Source: Mesorhizobium sp. AR07
Lineage (GTDB): Bacteria; Pseudomonadota; Alphaproteobacteria; Rhizobiales; Rhizobiaceae
Length of the DNA: 64,000 nucleotides
NCBI RefSeq assembly: GCF_024746815.1
Contig: NZ_CP080525.1
Location: 1,426,001 to 1,490,000, forward strand
Reading direction: 5' to 3'
Below are positions 28,345 through 37,000 of this stretch, piece by piece. A program made the translations under genes and the position numbers. Below the pieces are notes generated by a model. The model ran no database searches. It was not told the DNA's origin and was given only the letters and a program-made list of their open reading frames with translations. The first letter of the stretch is position 1, and each line of letters starts with the position of its first letter.

Positions 28345-29161
28345 GATGCGCGCCCGCCGTTGAATTGATGGCTTTGACCAGCACATCGGAGGCCTGCCGG
28401 CACAATGCCGCATAGTCGGGCGAGGTGCGAAATACCTCGTCGCGCGGATAGGACGCCTCGATCGCCAGTTCGTCGAACACCCTGCCCGGCCGCGCCGCCA
28501 TGACGACGACACGGTTGGAGAGAAACACGCTTTCGAAGACGCTGTGGGTCACGAAGACGACGGTGAAGCGCTCGTCCTGCCACAGTTCCAAAAGATCGTT
28601 GTTGAGCTTGAAGCGGGTGATTTCGTCGAGTGCGGCGAACGGCTCGTCCATCAACAGCACGCGTGGCTTGGTCACCATGGCGCGGGCGATCGAGACGCGC
28701 ATCTTCATGCCACCCGACAGCTCGCGCGGCACCGCGTCTTCGAAGCCGGTCAGGTGAACCCGCGCCAGCATCTCCATCACCGCCGGTGTCGCCTTGGCGC
28801 GGGAGACGCCTTTCAATCGCAACGGCAGCCAGACATTGTCGAAGACACTGGCCCAGGGCAGCAGCGTCGGCTCCTGGAAGACGAAGCCGATGTTCGAGCG
28901 GTCAAGCGAGCCGCCGCCGCGCCAGTCGAGCACGCCGGACGTTGGCGTCGACAGGCCGGCAATCAGCCGCAGCGCCGTCGACTTGCCGCAGCCGGACGGG
29001 CCGAGCAGGCTAAGGAAGTCGCCTTCCCGGATCGTCAGATCGACATCGCTGAGTGCCGTCACGCCATTGGAAAAGACCTTGCCGACGCCACGCAGTGCCA
29101 GCAATGCCGGGCCTACACCCGACGCGTTCGCCGGCGCTTGCGCCACTTGGTCCTGCATCAT
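28331..29161 (-). CDS. ABC transporter ATP-binding protein, NitT/TauT type
   Basis: 276 residues. Walker A GPSGCGKST at 54-62, Q-loop FQEPTLLPW, signature LSGGMKMR, Walker B LLMDEPFAALDE and switch His in VTHSVFES. The start has two adjacent ATG codons (29161 and 29158). It lies 11 nt after the binding-protein stop and overlaps the permease start. Confidence 0.93.
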   Translation of the reverse strand: MMQDQVAQAPANASGVGPALLALRGVGKVFSNGVTALSDVDLTIREGDFLSLLGPSGCGKSTALRLIAGLSTPTSGVLDWRGGGSLDRSNIGFVFQEPTLLPWASVFDNVWLPLRLKGVSRAKATPAVMEMLARVHLTGFEDAVPRELSGGMKMRVSIARAMVTKPRVLLMDEPFAALDEITRFKLNNDLLELWQDERFTVVFVTHSVFESVFLSNRVVVMAARPGRVFDELAIEASYPRDEVFRTSPDYAALCRQASDVLVKAINSTAGAHHDGH

Positions 29162-29172
29162 GCCGGAACGGC

Positions 29173-30177
29173 CTACTTCTTCAACTCGACCCCGACGCCC
29201 TTGTTGACGAAGGTCAGCGTGTAGGCCTTCTTGATGTCGATGCCGGCTGGCGTGACCTTGGCCTTGACCATCTTGTCGTAGAAACTCTGGATGCGCGCGT
29301 CGTTCATGGCGCCGATGCCGAGCTTCTCGGTGTCGCCGGAATCGGCCAGGCCAAACTTCTTCATCTGCGCGATCGAGAAAGCGATCTGCTCATCGCTCAT
29401 GTCGGGGTTGTCTTTCTTGATCATGTCGTTGGCGGCCTTGTTGTCGCCGTACAGATATTTGTACCAGCCCTTGGCCGAGCCATCGACGAAGCACTGGACC
29501 ACCTCCGGCTTCTTGTCGATCGTGTCCTGCATCACCTCGATCGTCGTCGAATAAGTATCCCAGCCATAGTCGGCAAGCAGGAACTGGTTCGGCACGAAGC
29601 CGCCCTCCTTCTTGACCGCGAACGGCTCGGAGGTGACGTAACCCTGCTGGATCGACTTCTTGTTGGCGAGGAAGGGAGCGGTGTTGTAGGTGTAGGGCGC
29701 GCGCTTGGCGGCGTCGAAGCCGAGTTCGATGACCATCCACTGGAAGAAGGTCTGCACGCCCTCGTCGCCCAATATGTACTGGTCGGCGTTCTTCAGATCC
29801 TCCCATTTGTCGAGCCCCTCGCCGGGGTGGGACATCATGACCTGCGGGTCCTTCTGAAAGTCGGCCGCCACCACCCGCATCGGAATGCCTTGCTGGACGG
29901 CATCGAAGGCCGACAGCAGATTGCCGCCCATGTAGAAGTCGATCTTGCCGGCCAGCAGCATCGGCCGGCCGCTGACCTGCGGACCGCCCTGCATGATGGT
30001 GACGTCGAGGCCGCAGGCGGCGTATGTGCCGTCGGCCAGGGCCTGATAATATCCGCCATGTTCCGGCTCGGCCAACCAGTTGGTGCCGAAGGTGACTTTT
30101 TCGTTCGCTGCCGCGCCGAACGTGCTGGCCGCAAGCAGGGCCACCGCCGCCGCCGAGATCTTCTGCTTTCCGTACAT
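29173..30177 (-). CDS. ABC transporter substrate-binding protein, NMT1/THI5-like
   Basis: 334 residues from ATG 30177, giving a signal peptide (MYGKQKISAAAVALLAAS, cleavage after GAAA). The mature start KVTFGTNWLAEPEHGGYYQAL and GKIDFYMGGNLLSAFDAVQQ are typical of the NMT1/THI5 fold, which binds pyrimidines, aliphatic sulfonates or nitrate-like solutes in the periplasm. First gene of the minus operon, so its ligand defines the pathway; with a CodA-like deaminase next, a pyrimidine or other cyclic amide is likely. A 268-bp spacer to the divergent RidA gene must hold promoters for both sides. Confidence 0.88.
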   Translation of the reverse strand: MYGKQKISAAAVALLAASTFGAAANEKVTFGTNWLAEPEHGGYYQALADGTYAACGLDVTIMQGGPQVSGRPMLLAGKIDFYMGGNLLSAFDAVQQGIPMRVVAADFQKDPQVMMSHPGEGLDKWEDLKNADQYILGDEGVQTFFQWMVIELGFDAAKRAPYTYNTAPFLANKKSIQQGYVTSEPFAVKKEGGFVPNQFLLADYGWDTYSTTIEVMQDTIDKKPEVVQCFVDGSAKGWYKYLYGDNKAANDMIKKDNPDMSDEQIAFSIAQMKKFGLADSGDTEKLGIGAMNDARIQSFYDKMVKAKVTPAGIDIKKAYTLTFVNKGVGVELKK

Positions 30178-30445
30178 AGACACCACCACCCTTTGTTTGC
30201 TCCGGCGCGCCACGCGCCAGGCTCGACACCAAAGATTCAAGAAGCAAGACACATGCCACCGGCGTCTCGCGCCGGGACCGCTCGCTTGAACGACATTGCC
30301 ATACCAAGCGCGGGCGGGTCATGCTGTACGGAAGGCATCGTGCCTATTTTTTGAACGCCTGTCCACAATCGCTCCTGCACCATGCACCGGCATCTTGAAG
30401 GTGTGGTGCATCCGGTCTTAGGCTGGCGGTATCTAGGAGATTGCC

Positions 30446-30829
30446 ATGTTCAAGTTCCTCACCCCGAAGTCGATCAAGCCGCCCTTTGCCCGCTACAGCC
30501 ACGGCGTCGAAGTGCCGGCCGGCAAGCGGCTGGTGCTGTGCTCGGGCCAGGTCGCCATCACGGCGGATGACCAGATTCCGGAAGACGCCGGCGCGCAGGC
30601 GGAGCTCTGCTTCAGCAACATCGCAGCGGTGCTCGGCGAGGCCGGGCTGGGGCTCAGGGATATCGTCCGCATCAACGCCTATGTCACCGACCGTGCGCAT
30701 CTGCGGCCCTATATGGACATTCGCGACCGGCTGTTCTCCAGCCCGGCGCCGGCCTCGACGCTGATGATCGTCTCCGGTTTTGCGCGGCCCGAATTCAAGG
30801 TCGAAGTCGAGGCCATCGCGGCTGGGTGA
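30446..30829 (+). CDS. RidA family protein lacking the usual arginine
   Basis: 127 residues of the YjgF/YER057c/UK114 fold: LVLCSGQVAITADD, DAGAQAELCFSNIAAVL and NAYVTDRAHL match the trimer-forming core. In imine/enamine deaminases the sequence before the last strand reads PARS with a catalytic Arg; here it is PAST, so the arginine is missing. This points away from canonical RidA activity toward one of the other Rid subfamilies found in catabolic operons. It is followed 55 nt later by the creatininase-family gene. Confidence 0.85.
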   Translation: MFKFLTPKSIKPPFARYSHGVEVPAGKRLVLCSGQVAITADDQIPEDAGAQAELCFSNIAAVLGEAGLGLRDIVRINAYVTDRAHLRPYMDIRDRLFSSPAPASTLMIVSGFARPEFKVEVEAIAAG

Positions 30830-30884
30830 TCGACAGGCCGCCCTTGCCGCGCTAGGTCTGACCCATTCATCGAAGAGGCATGAC

Positions 30885-31688
30885 ATGACCGTTGCGAAGA
30901 AGCGCGTGTGGTGGGGCGATTACCGGACCACGGAATACGCCTCGATCGACCCGGAGACGACGATCGCCGTGCTGCCGGTGGCGGCGATCGAGCAGCATGG
31001 TCCGCATCTGCCGGTCTCGACCGACACGTCGATCATGAACGGCATGCTCGACACGGTGATTGCCCGGCTGCCCGACGATCTCGACATCCGCATCCTGCCG
31101 GTGCAGGCGGTGGGCAAGTCGAACGAGCATCTTCACGCACCGGGTACCCTCACCTTGCCGGCAACGACACTGGTCGAGGCCTGGACCGAACTTGGCCTGT
31201 CGATCGCGCGCGCCGGCGTGCGCAAGCTGATCGTCGTCAACTCGCACGGCGGCAACGAAGAGATCATGGGCATCGTCACGCGCGAATTGCGCGTGCGCGA
31301 GAAGATGCTTGCCGTGAAGACCAGCTGGCAGCGTTTTGGCCGCCCGGCCGGCATGTACACCGAAGTCGAGGACCGCCACGGCATCCATGGCGGCGATGTC
31401 GAAACGTCGCTGATGCTGCATTTCAGGCCGGATCTCGTCGACATCGGCAAGGCCGACAATTTCGTTTCCAATGTCGCCAAGGCCGAGAAGGAATTTTCGC
31501 TGCTGCGCCACACCGGCACCCACGCCTTCGCCTGGATCGCCAGCGACCTCAACCCGAACGGCGTGGTCGGCGATGCCAGCATCGCGACGGCCGAAAAAGG
31601 CCGGCTGACCGCTGAACATCAGGCCGACGGTTTCATCAGCCTGCTGCGGGATGTGCGCAAGGCGAAGCTTGCCGACTGGCTGAAGTAG
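30885..31688 (+). CDS. Creatininase family hydrolase
   Basis: 267 residues from ATG 30885 with a GAGG site. Metal ligands are visible in EQHGPHLPVSTD (Glu36, His38, Asp47), and NSHGGN and HGGDVETS carry the remaining His/Glu positions. Creatininase opens the creatinine ring; other members hydrolyse cyclic amides in unrelated pathways, so the substrate is open. Placed after a Rid-like gene and divergent from an importer with a CodA-like deaminase, it likely belongs to the same cyclic-amide degradation route. Convergent with the phosphatase gene, 6 nt away. Confidence 0.87.
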   Translation: MTVAKKRVWWGDYRTTEYASIDPETTIAVLPVAAIEQHGPHLPVSTDTSIMNGMLDTVIARLPDDLDIRILPVQAVGKSNEHLHAPGTLTLPATTLVEAWTELGLSIARAGVRKLIVVNSHGGNEEIMGIVTRELRVREKMLAVKTSWQRFGRPAGMYTEVEDRHGIHGGDVETSLMLHFRPDLVDIGKADNFVSNVAKAEKEFSLLRHTGTHAFAWIASDLNPNGVVGDASIATAEKGRLTAEHQADGFISLLRDVRKAKLADWLK

Positions 31689-31694
31689 CTATTT

Positions 31695-32204
31695 TTAGCT
31701 GTCGATCTTGAGGGCAAACGGCTTTCCTTCGAACGCGTCCGCGCCGCGCCCGATCGCCTCGATCGCCTCGATCATGCGGCCGTTGCGGTCGAGCAGTATG
31801 TCGGCCACCGCAATCAGCCGCGGGTTGGGCGTCGCCGATGGCGACAGCGTCCGGAGCGTCCGCGCCAGTTCGGCCTCGTTGCGCTTCGGCGCAAGTGCCG
31901 CGGCGATGATATAGGCCGACGCGGTCGAACGGCTGATGCCGGCATAGCAATGCACGACCATCGGCTTTGTCCGGTCCCATCGGCGCGCGAAATCGAGCAG
32001 ATTGCGGACATGCTGCTCGCCCGGCATGGTCATGCCGTCCTGCGCCACAGCAATATCGTGCATGACCAGATGCAGATGGTTTTCCCTGGATATGGAGGCT
32101 GGGCGCACCACCTCGGTTCCGGCGGCCAGCAGCGACAGCATTCGCTCGGCGCCGGTCCTGGCCACCGTTTCCTCGATCTTTGCCAGCGAGCAGACATGGA
32201 TCAT
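31695..32204 (-). CDS. Tyrosine-phosphatase-like protein next to cobC
   Basis: 169 residues from ATG 32204. The Cys-x5-Arg loop HCYAGISRS is at 85-93 (Cys86, Arg92), the signature of dual-specificity and tyrosine phosphatases; an upstream Asp-rich segment (MHDIAVAQDG) could hold the general acid. Its start overlaps the cobC stop as ATGA, so it is co-translated with a cobalamin enzyme. Substrate unknown; a phosphatase step in lower-ligand assembly of cobalamin (such as alpha-ribazole phosphate) is an inference from this coupling only. Confidence 0.82.
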   Translation of the reverse strand: MIHVCSLAKIEETVARTGAERMLSLLAAGTEVVRPASISRENHLHLVMHDIAVAQDGMTMPGEQHVRNLLDFARRWDRTKPMVVHCYAGISRSTASAYIIAAALAPKRNEAELARTLRTLSPSATPNPRLIAVADILLDRNGRMIEAIEAIGRGADAFEGKPFALKIDS

Positions 32205-33247
32205 TGTTTTGAGCCCCCCGATTGATCCTCGCGCCGCGACGCCCATTCGGCAAGAGCGGATTCAAGCCGTTGCCATTCCACCTCGCTCCCCGGCAGACCG
32301 GCGCGCAAGACATCCGGGCGGTCGGCGAAATGGCGAAGCAGGATGCCGCGCTCGCCAAGTGCGGAAAACAGGCCGGCGGCATCGGGCAGGCGGAGATAGC
32401 GGAACAACGTGGTGCCGCCCGCGACAGCAACGCCGAAGCGGCCGAACAGCGCATCGAGCCGCGCCGATGCCTCCCCCAGCGATATTCGCATCGTGTCCTG
32501 CCAGGCGGTGTCGGCAAGCGCGCGAATGCCATAGTCCAACGCCGGGCCGGCAACGGCCCACGGCCCGAATTGCCTGTCCAGCCGTTCGACCGTCGCCGCA
32601 TCGGAGAGCGCGAAACCGAGCCGCAGACCGGCCAGGCCAAAGAACTTGCCGAACGAGCGCAGCACCACGATGCCGCCCTGGCCGACATCGCCTGCGAGGC
32701 TGTGCTGACGTGGGCCGACATCCATGAACGCCTCGTCGACGACCAGCAGCCCGCCCTTGGCGCGCATCATTGCGGCCAGCGCCAGCAACCGGTCGCGCTC
32801 GACGATGCGCCCATCCGGATTGTTCGGATTGACGATGACGGCAAGATCGGCTTCGGCCAGCACGGTGAAATCGCTTACCTCGGTGACCTCATGTCCGGCG
32901 ATCGCTGCTGCCCGCGCATGTTCGGCATAGGTCGGTCCCAGCACCAGCGCCTTGCCGGGGGCGATCAGCGATGCGACGTGCGGCAACAGGATCTGCGTGC
33001 CGGGTGCAGCCACGACATTGGCTGGCGAAGGCGCACCATAGGTGCTGGCCGCGATCTCGACCAGTTCGCGGGCGCGCCCGGCTTCCGGCAGCCGCGACAG
33101 GGTGGTGGCGGGCAGCTCGAAAAGCGGATAGGAGTGCGGATTGATACCGGTCGAGAGGTCGACGAAAGGCAGCAGAGCGTTGGGGAAAAGCGCCCTCGCC
33201 CGGCCAAGACTTCCACCATGGTCCACCGCTCCTTCAAGAAGCTTCAT
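32201..33247 (-). CDS. cobC: Threonine-phosphate decarboxylase
   Basis: 348 residues, fold-type I PLP enzyme. The N-terminal VDHGGSLGRA and DLSTGINPHSYPL are hallmarks of CobC/CobD(Salmonella); NPNNPDGR, VVDEAFMD and RSFGKFFGLAGLRLGF (Schiff-base Lys) follow. It makes (R)-1-amino-2-propanol phosphate for the cobalamin nucleotide loop. An AGGA site precedes ATG 33247. The start codon overlaps the start codon of divergent cobD, so its promoter must lie within cobD. Confidence 0.92.
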   Translation of the reverse strand: MKLLEGAVDHGGSLGRARALFPNALLPFVDLSTGINPHSYPLFELPATTLSRLPEAGRARELVEIAASTYGAPSPANVVAAPGTQILLPHVASLIAPGKALVLGPTYAEHARAAAIAGHEVTEVSDFTVLAEADLAVIVNPNNPDGRIVERDRLLALAAMMRAKGGLLVVDEAFMDVGPRQHSLAGDVGQGGIVVLRSFGKFFGLAGLRLGFALSDAATVERLDRQFGPWAVAGPALDYGIRALADTAWQDTMRISLGEASARLDALFGRFGVAVAGGTTLFRYLRLPDAAGLFSALGERGILLRHFADRPDVLRAGLPGSEVEWQRLESALAEWASRREDQSGGSKQ

Positions 33248-34217
33248 GTCAGTCCTGATCGCTTTCCTGTCATTGGCCGTCGAATTCGCCCTTGGTTATC
33301 CGGACTGGCTGTTTCGCGCCATCGGCCATCCGGTGACGTGGCTCGGCAGGCTGATATCCTTTCTCGACCGCCGGCTCAACCACGCCGCTGATCCCGACGC
33401 GCTGCGTCGCAAGCGCGGTGCCCAGGCGCTGCTGGTCATCGTGCTGGTGCCGGCGGTGATCGGCCTTGGCGTGCAGATCCTGCTGCTGTGGTTCGTTCCC
33501 CTCGGGCTGATCATTGCCGCCCTTCTGGCGACATCGCTGCTGTCGCAGAAGAGCCTCTACGAACATGTCGAGTCGGTGGCCGACGCGCTCGACACCGGTG
33601 GTCTCGCTCTGGGCCGCGTCGCCGTCTCGCGCATCGTCGGCCGCGATCCGGAAACACTCGACAGGGCCGGTGTCTGCCGCGCGGCGATCGAGAGCCTGGC
33701 CGAGAATTTTTCCGACGGCATCGTTGCCCCCGCCTTCTGGACCGGCGTCGGCGGGCTGGCCGGCGGCGGCGCCTACAAGGCGGCCAACACCGCCGATTCG
33801 ATGATCGGCCATCGCACCCCACGCCACGAGGCGTTCGGCTGGGCGGCGGCGCGCTTCGACGATTGGATCAACCTGCCGGCATCGCGGCTTACGGCGCTGC
33901 TGATCGTGCTGGCGGCTTTCCTGGTCAGGGGTGCCGATCCGCGTAATGCCTGGCACTCGGTGTGGCGCGACGCGAAAAAACACCGCTCGCCCAATGCCGG
34001 CTGGCCGGAAGCGGCGATGGCCGGCGCGCTCGGCCTGGCGCTCGCCGGGCCACGCAGCTACGGCGGCGTGCTGGTCGACGACGTCTTCATGGGCGAAGGC
34101 GGCCGCCGCGAAGCCGACAGCATCGATATAAGGCGGGCGCTGAAACTCTACCGTGTCGCCGACTATCTGCTGATCGCGCTGTTCGGGTTGGTTGCGGCAA
34201 TCGTCATTGTGGTGTGA
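33246..34217 (+). CDS. cobD: Adenosylcobinamide-phosphate synthase
   Basis: 323 residues, membrane protein with about 4-5 hydrophobic segments. ALGYPDWLFRAIGHPVTWLG, ESLAENFSDGIVAPAFW and YKAANTADSMIGH are the conserved CobD/CbiB blocks. It joins aminopropanol (phosphate), the product of CobC chemistry, to adenosylcobyric acid. ATG 33246 shares two bases with the cobC start on the other strand. A 411-nt repeat-rich gap follows. Confidence 0.94.
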   Translation: MSVLIAFLSLAVEFALGYPDWLFRAIGHPVTWLGRLISFLDRRLNHAADPDALRRKRGAQALLVIVLVPAVIGLGVQILLLWFVPLGLIIAALLATSLLSQKSLYEHVESVADALDTGGLALGRVAVSRIVGRDPETLDRAGVCRAAIESLAENFSDGIVAPAFWTGVGGLAGGGAYKAANTADSMIGHRTPRHEAFGWAAARFDDWINLPASRLTALLIVLAAFLVRGADPRNAWHSVWRDAKKHRSPNAGWPEAAMAGALGLALAGPRSYGGVLVDDVFMGEGGRREADSIDIRRALKLYRVADYLLIALFGLVAAIVIVV

Positions 34218-34220
34218 TTC

Positions 34221-34622
34221 TCCCACCCTCCCCCTTGTGGGGGTGAGGCGTGTCCGGCCATAGCGGAGGGCGGTCGTGCAGGCCGGGTCCCCGCTGCCTA
34301 CGGCAGCATCCCGGCGTTCACCGGCCTTTCAGCGCGCCACTGGCGCGCCGAATTCGCTTCGCGAACCGGCTGGTCACCCCCACAAGGGCAAGGCAATCGC
34401 ATGTGAGAAGCCGAGGTTTCGCCCTACGAATACCCCCACCCCTAACCCCTCCCCACAAGGGGGAGGGGGATTCCGTAGGCGCTGATCTCCGCAAATTGCC
34501 GACGTTTTACGCCAAAGGGGAAGAGCGCGGCAGCTTCCCTCCCCCTTGTGGGGAGGGTTAGGGTGGGGGTCCTTCTTCGCAAGAATCCATATGCGATTGC
34601 CCTGCCCACAAGGGGGAGGGTA
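34221..34622. repeat. Repeat cluster between cobD and cobO
   Basis: The whole gap between convergent cobD and cobO is built of several copies of CCCTCCCCCTTGTGGGG and its complement (34223-34245, 34374-34389, 34436-34470, 34540-34571, 34602-34620), with the extensions TAGGGTGGGGGT / ACCCCCACCCCTA forming larger inverted pairs. A short segment at 34292-34370 (GGCGTTCACCGGCCTTTCAGC) looks unrelated. No gene is supported here; it probably acts as a transcript end between the convergent units. Confidence 0.72.
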
Positions 34623-34628
34623 AAGCTC

Positions 34629-35273
34629 TCAGAACTCGATACCCTGCTGTGCCTTCACGCCTGCCGAGAAATGGTGCTTGGTCACGCCCATCTCGGTGAC
34701 GAGGTCGGCGGCCTCGACCAGCGCCGGCTTGGCGTTGCGGCCGGTGACGACGACATGCAGGCCTTCGCGCCGCGCTTTCAGCGCACCAACCACTCTGTCG
34801 AGATCGAGATAGTCGTAGCGCAGTGCGATGTTCAACTCGTCGAGCACCAGCAGGCTGATCGACGGATCGGCCATCAGCTCGAGCACTTTTGCCCAGGCGG
34901 CTTCGGCCGCGGCGATATCGCGCTTCAGATCCTGGGTTTCCCAGGTGAACCCCTCGCCCATCGCATGCCAGACGACGCGGTCGCCGAACGTCGCGAAGGC
35001 GTCCTTCTCGCCGGTGTGCCACTTGCCCTTGATGAACTGGACGACGCCGACGCGCTTGCCGTAGCCGAGCATGCGCAGCGCCAGGCCAAAGGCGGCAGTG
35101 GTCTTGCCCTTGCCCGGGCCGGTGTTGACGATGAGCAGCCCCTTCTCGACCGTCTTGCTCGCCACCTCGGCGTCCTGCACCGCCTTGCGCTTGGCCATCT
35201 TGGCGCGGTGGCGTTCTTCGTCCCTGTTGTCCATGCGCTTGTCGTCGATGGGCTTGTCGTCGATCTCGGTCAT
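34629..35273 (-). CDS. cobO: Cob(I)yrinic acid a,c-diamide adenosyltransferase
   Basis: 214 residues. The P-loop GPGKGKTT is near residues 52-59; KGKWHTGEKDAF, EGFTWETQD and LLVLDELNIALRYDYLD are the CobO/BtuR core. It transfers the 5'-deoxyadenosyl group of ATP to Co(I) of the corrinoid. The 25-residue charged N-terminus (many Asp, Arg, Lys) is usual. One nucleotide separates it from the cobP stop; last gene of the riboswitch operon. Confidence 0.95.
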   Translation of the reverse strand: MTEIDDKPIDDKRMDNRDEERHRAKMAKRKAVQDAEVASKTVEKGLLIVNTGPGKGKTTAAFGLALRMLGYGKRVGVVQFIKGKWHTGEKDAFATFGDRVVWHAMGEGFTWETQDLKRDIAAAEAAWAKVLELMADPSISLLVLDELNIALRYDYLDLDRVVGALKARREGLHVVVTGRNAKPALVEAADLVTEMGVTKHHFSAGVKAQQGIEF

Positions 35274-35274
35274 C

Positions 35275-35790
35275 TCATTTCACCTTCAGCGGCAGCCCCG
35301 CCACCATCAGCAGCACCGTATCGGCGACGGCGGCCACTTGCTGGTTGAGCCGGCCGGCGGCATCGCGAAACCGGCGCGCCAATGCATTGTCCGGCACGAT
35401 GCCTTGCCCGACTTCGTTGGACACCACGAACCAGGGCCCGTGCGGCCACGACAGCACATCCGCCAGCCGCCGGCATTCCAGATCGAGGTCGTGGTCGGCC
35501 AGCATATGATTGGTCAACCACAGTGTCAGGCAGTCGACAAGCACCGGCTGGTTGTCCGGCAAGGCCTCGAGCGCGCCAGCGAGATCGAGCGGCGCGTCGA
35601 TGGTCGTCCAGCCTTCGCCGCGCCGCGAGCGGTGCAGTGCGATACGCTCGCGCATCTCGTCATCATAGGCTTGCCCCGTGGCGACATAGGTCCATGGCGG
35701 CGGCAAGGTCGTCGCCAGGGTTTCGGCGTGCGCGCTCTTGCCGGAGCGCGCACCGCCGATGATGAAGGTCAGTGCCTTGCTGTCAGGCAA
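35275..35790 (-). CDS. cobP: Adenosylcobinamide kinase / cobinamide-phosphate guanylyltransferase
   Basis: 171 residues if the TTG at 35790 is the start, which matches the family length. The P-loop is GGARSGKS at about 12-19, followed by YVATGQAYDDEMRERIALHRSRRG (CobP/CobU guanylylation region) and DCLTLWLTN and VVSNEVGQGIVP. It phosphorylates and then GMP-activates cobinamide. The frame stays open upstream to a GTG at 35853, which would add 21 residues with no family match. It overlaps the cbtA stop by a few bases in either case. Confidence 0.9.
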   Translation of the reverse strand: MPDSKALTFIIGGARSGKSAHAETLATTLPPPWTYVATGQAYDDEMRERIALHRSRRGEGWTTIDAPLDLAGALEALPDNQPVLVDCLTLWLTNHMLADHDLDLECRRLADVLSWPHGPWFVVSNEVGQGIVPDNALARRFRDAAGRLNQQVAAVADTVLLMVAGLPLKVK

Positions 35791-36586
35791 AGCTGTCGCG
35801 CAGGCTGGTCGCTGTGCCGGTGAAGCGTCCGCGCGCCACGCCGACGACCGCACCGAGCACCAGCCAGAACACCAGGTTGGTCACCGTCACCGCCACCACG
35901 AACTGATGATGCAGGCCTTCCGGGATCGGCGTCTCGAAGCTGTCTGGCTGCGGTGCGCCGACAATATGCGGGGCGATGATCAGCAGGACGGCAAGGATCG
36001 CCAGCGGCAGCGACTTGCGGAAGGCGATCAGGCCGAGACCCGCCGCGGTCGCCACCACCGTTGCCGTCCACCAGATCTGGCGCTGCATGAGATCGGCCGC
36101 CGGCATGGCAGGCAGTTCCGGCGGCAGGCCGAGGCCAGGCGCCAGCGTGAACACGGCAAAGCCGGCCAGCCCCCAGAACACGCCCTGGCGCCAATTGCCG
36201 ATGCCGCCGGCAAATTCGGAAACCGCGACCAGGATCAGCGCGAAACCAATGCCGGTGACGATATTGGCAACCACGCTGAAGGCGAAACGCTCGAAACCGT
36301 CGGCCGGAGCCCAGCCTTCGTCTTCCGCTGCCGGAGCGGCGGCTTCCGCCGGCGCCGGGGCGGCGGAACTCATGGCGTTCCCTGCCGGAGCGGCCGTGCT
36401 CATGGCATTGGTATCCGTAGCGGCAGGAGCGGCATGGTCATGGTGATGGCCGCCGCCGGCCTGTTCGTAGACTTCCGCCTTGAGGATCAGCGGCACGGTG
36501 GCATAGGCCTGCATGCAGGCGAGAACGACGCCGGCCACGAGCCCAGCGATCGCCGCGATGAACACGGCGTTGCGAAACAGGTTCAT
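35783..36586 (-). CDS. cbtA: CbtA-family cobalt transporter subunit
   Basis: 267 residues with about six hydrophobic segments. After the first helix comes a His cluster (GGGHHHDHAAP) and a low-complexity Ala/Pro-rich stretch (about residues 50-88), likely a metal-binding periplasmic loop. Later segments (FALILVAVSEF, GLAGFAVFTLAPGLGLPPELP) fit CbtA. Proposed with CbtB to import cobalt under B12-riboswitch control. Second gene of cbtB-cbtA-cobP-cobO. Confidence 0.9.
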   Translation of the reverse strand: MNLFRNAVFIAAIAGLVAGVVLACMQAYATVPLILKAEVYEQAGGGHHHDHAAPAATDTNAMSTAAPAGNAMSSAAPAPAEAAAPAAEDEGWAPADGFERFAFSVVANIVTGIGFALILVAVSEFAGGIGNWRQGVFWGLAGFAVFTLAPGLGLPPELPAMPAADLMQRQIWWTATVVATAAGLGLIAFRKSLPLAILAVLLIIAPHIVGAPQPDSFETPIPEGLHHQFVVAVTVTNLVFWLVLGAVVGVARGRFTGTATSLRDSFA

Positions 36587-36601
36587 GATGTCAAATCCTC
36601 G

Positions 36602-36781
36602 TCAGTGGCAGGGAAACGCCATCGAATGGCGATAGTCGTGAGCCGCATTGTGGACCGCATCGATATGCGAGAAGCCGACAAAGCCGACAACGAAGATGCC
36701 GAGCAGCGCCAGGAGCGCAAGCTGCATGAAGCGCGACTGCGAGGAGACGGAGGTGCCGAGGGAGACGGAAGCGGTAGTCAT
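36602..36781 (-). CDS. cbtB: CbtB-family cobalt transporter subunit
   Basis: 59 residues, one membrane helix (LALLALLGIFVVGFVGF), ending HDYRHSMAFPCH; the C-terminal His-rich FPCH end is the CbtB signature. ATG 36781 follows an AAGGACAAG site. It is first in the operon, 15 nt ahead of cbtA and about 46 nt after the cobalamin riboswitch. Confidence 0.92.
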   Translation of the reverse strand: MTTASVSLGTSVSSQSRFMQLALLALLGIFVVGFVGFSHIDAVHNAAHDYRHSMAFPCH

Positions 36782-36827
36782 GTCTTGTCCTTTCGCCCTC
36801 CACCCGAGGGCATCGAAGTCAGTTTCC

Positions 36828-37000
36828 TGTCGACGGCAGGTCTCCTGGCTCGCGGATCAGCGCCCTTCCCCACCTTCCCGAAGAAAAACCTTCAGTGGCA
36901 TATGGAGAGGACTACCGCATACAGTTGCGGGGGCAGCCACGGCATTGGGCAACAAGTCAGCCCGCACCGCATTCCCTCTTGGCTCCAAAACGGAACCGAC
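36828..37000 (-). promoter_or_regulatory. Cobalamin riboswitch
   Basis: Read on the minus strand it contains the class-defining blocks in order: AAGAGGGAA, GCCGTGGCTGCCCCCGCAA followed by CTGTA, the B12 box core GCCACTG, GGGAAGG, and GAGCCAGGAGACCTGCC. It lies just upstream of cbtB with the expected orientation. Binding of adenosylcobalamin would shut down cbtB-cbtA-cobP-cobO. The promoter must be between 37001 and the divergent Rieske gene at 37158. Confidence 0.96.
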
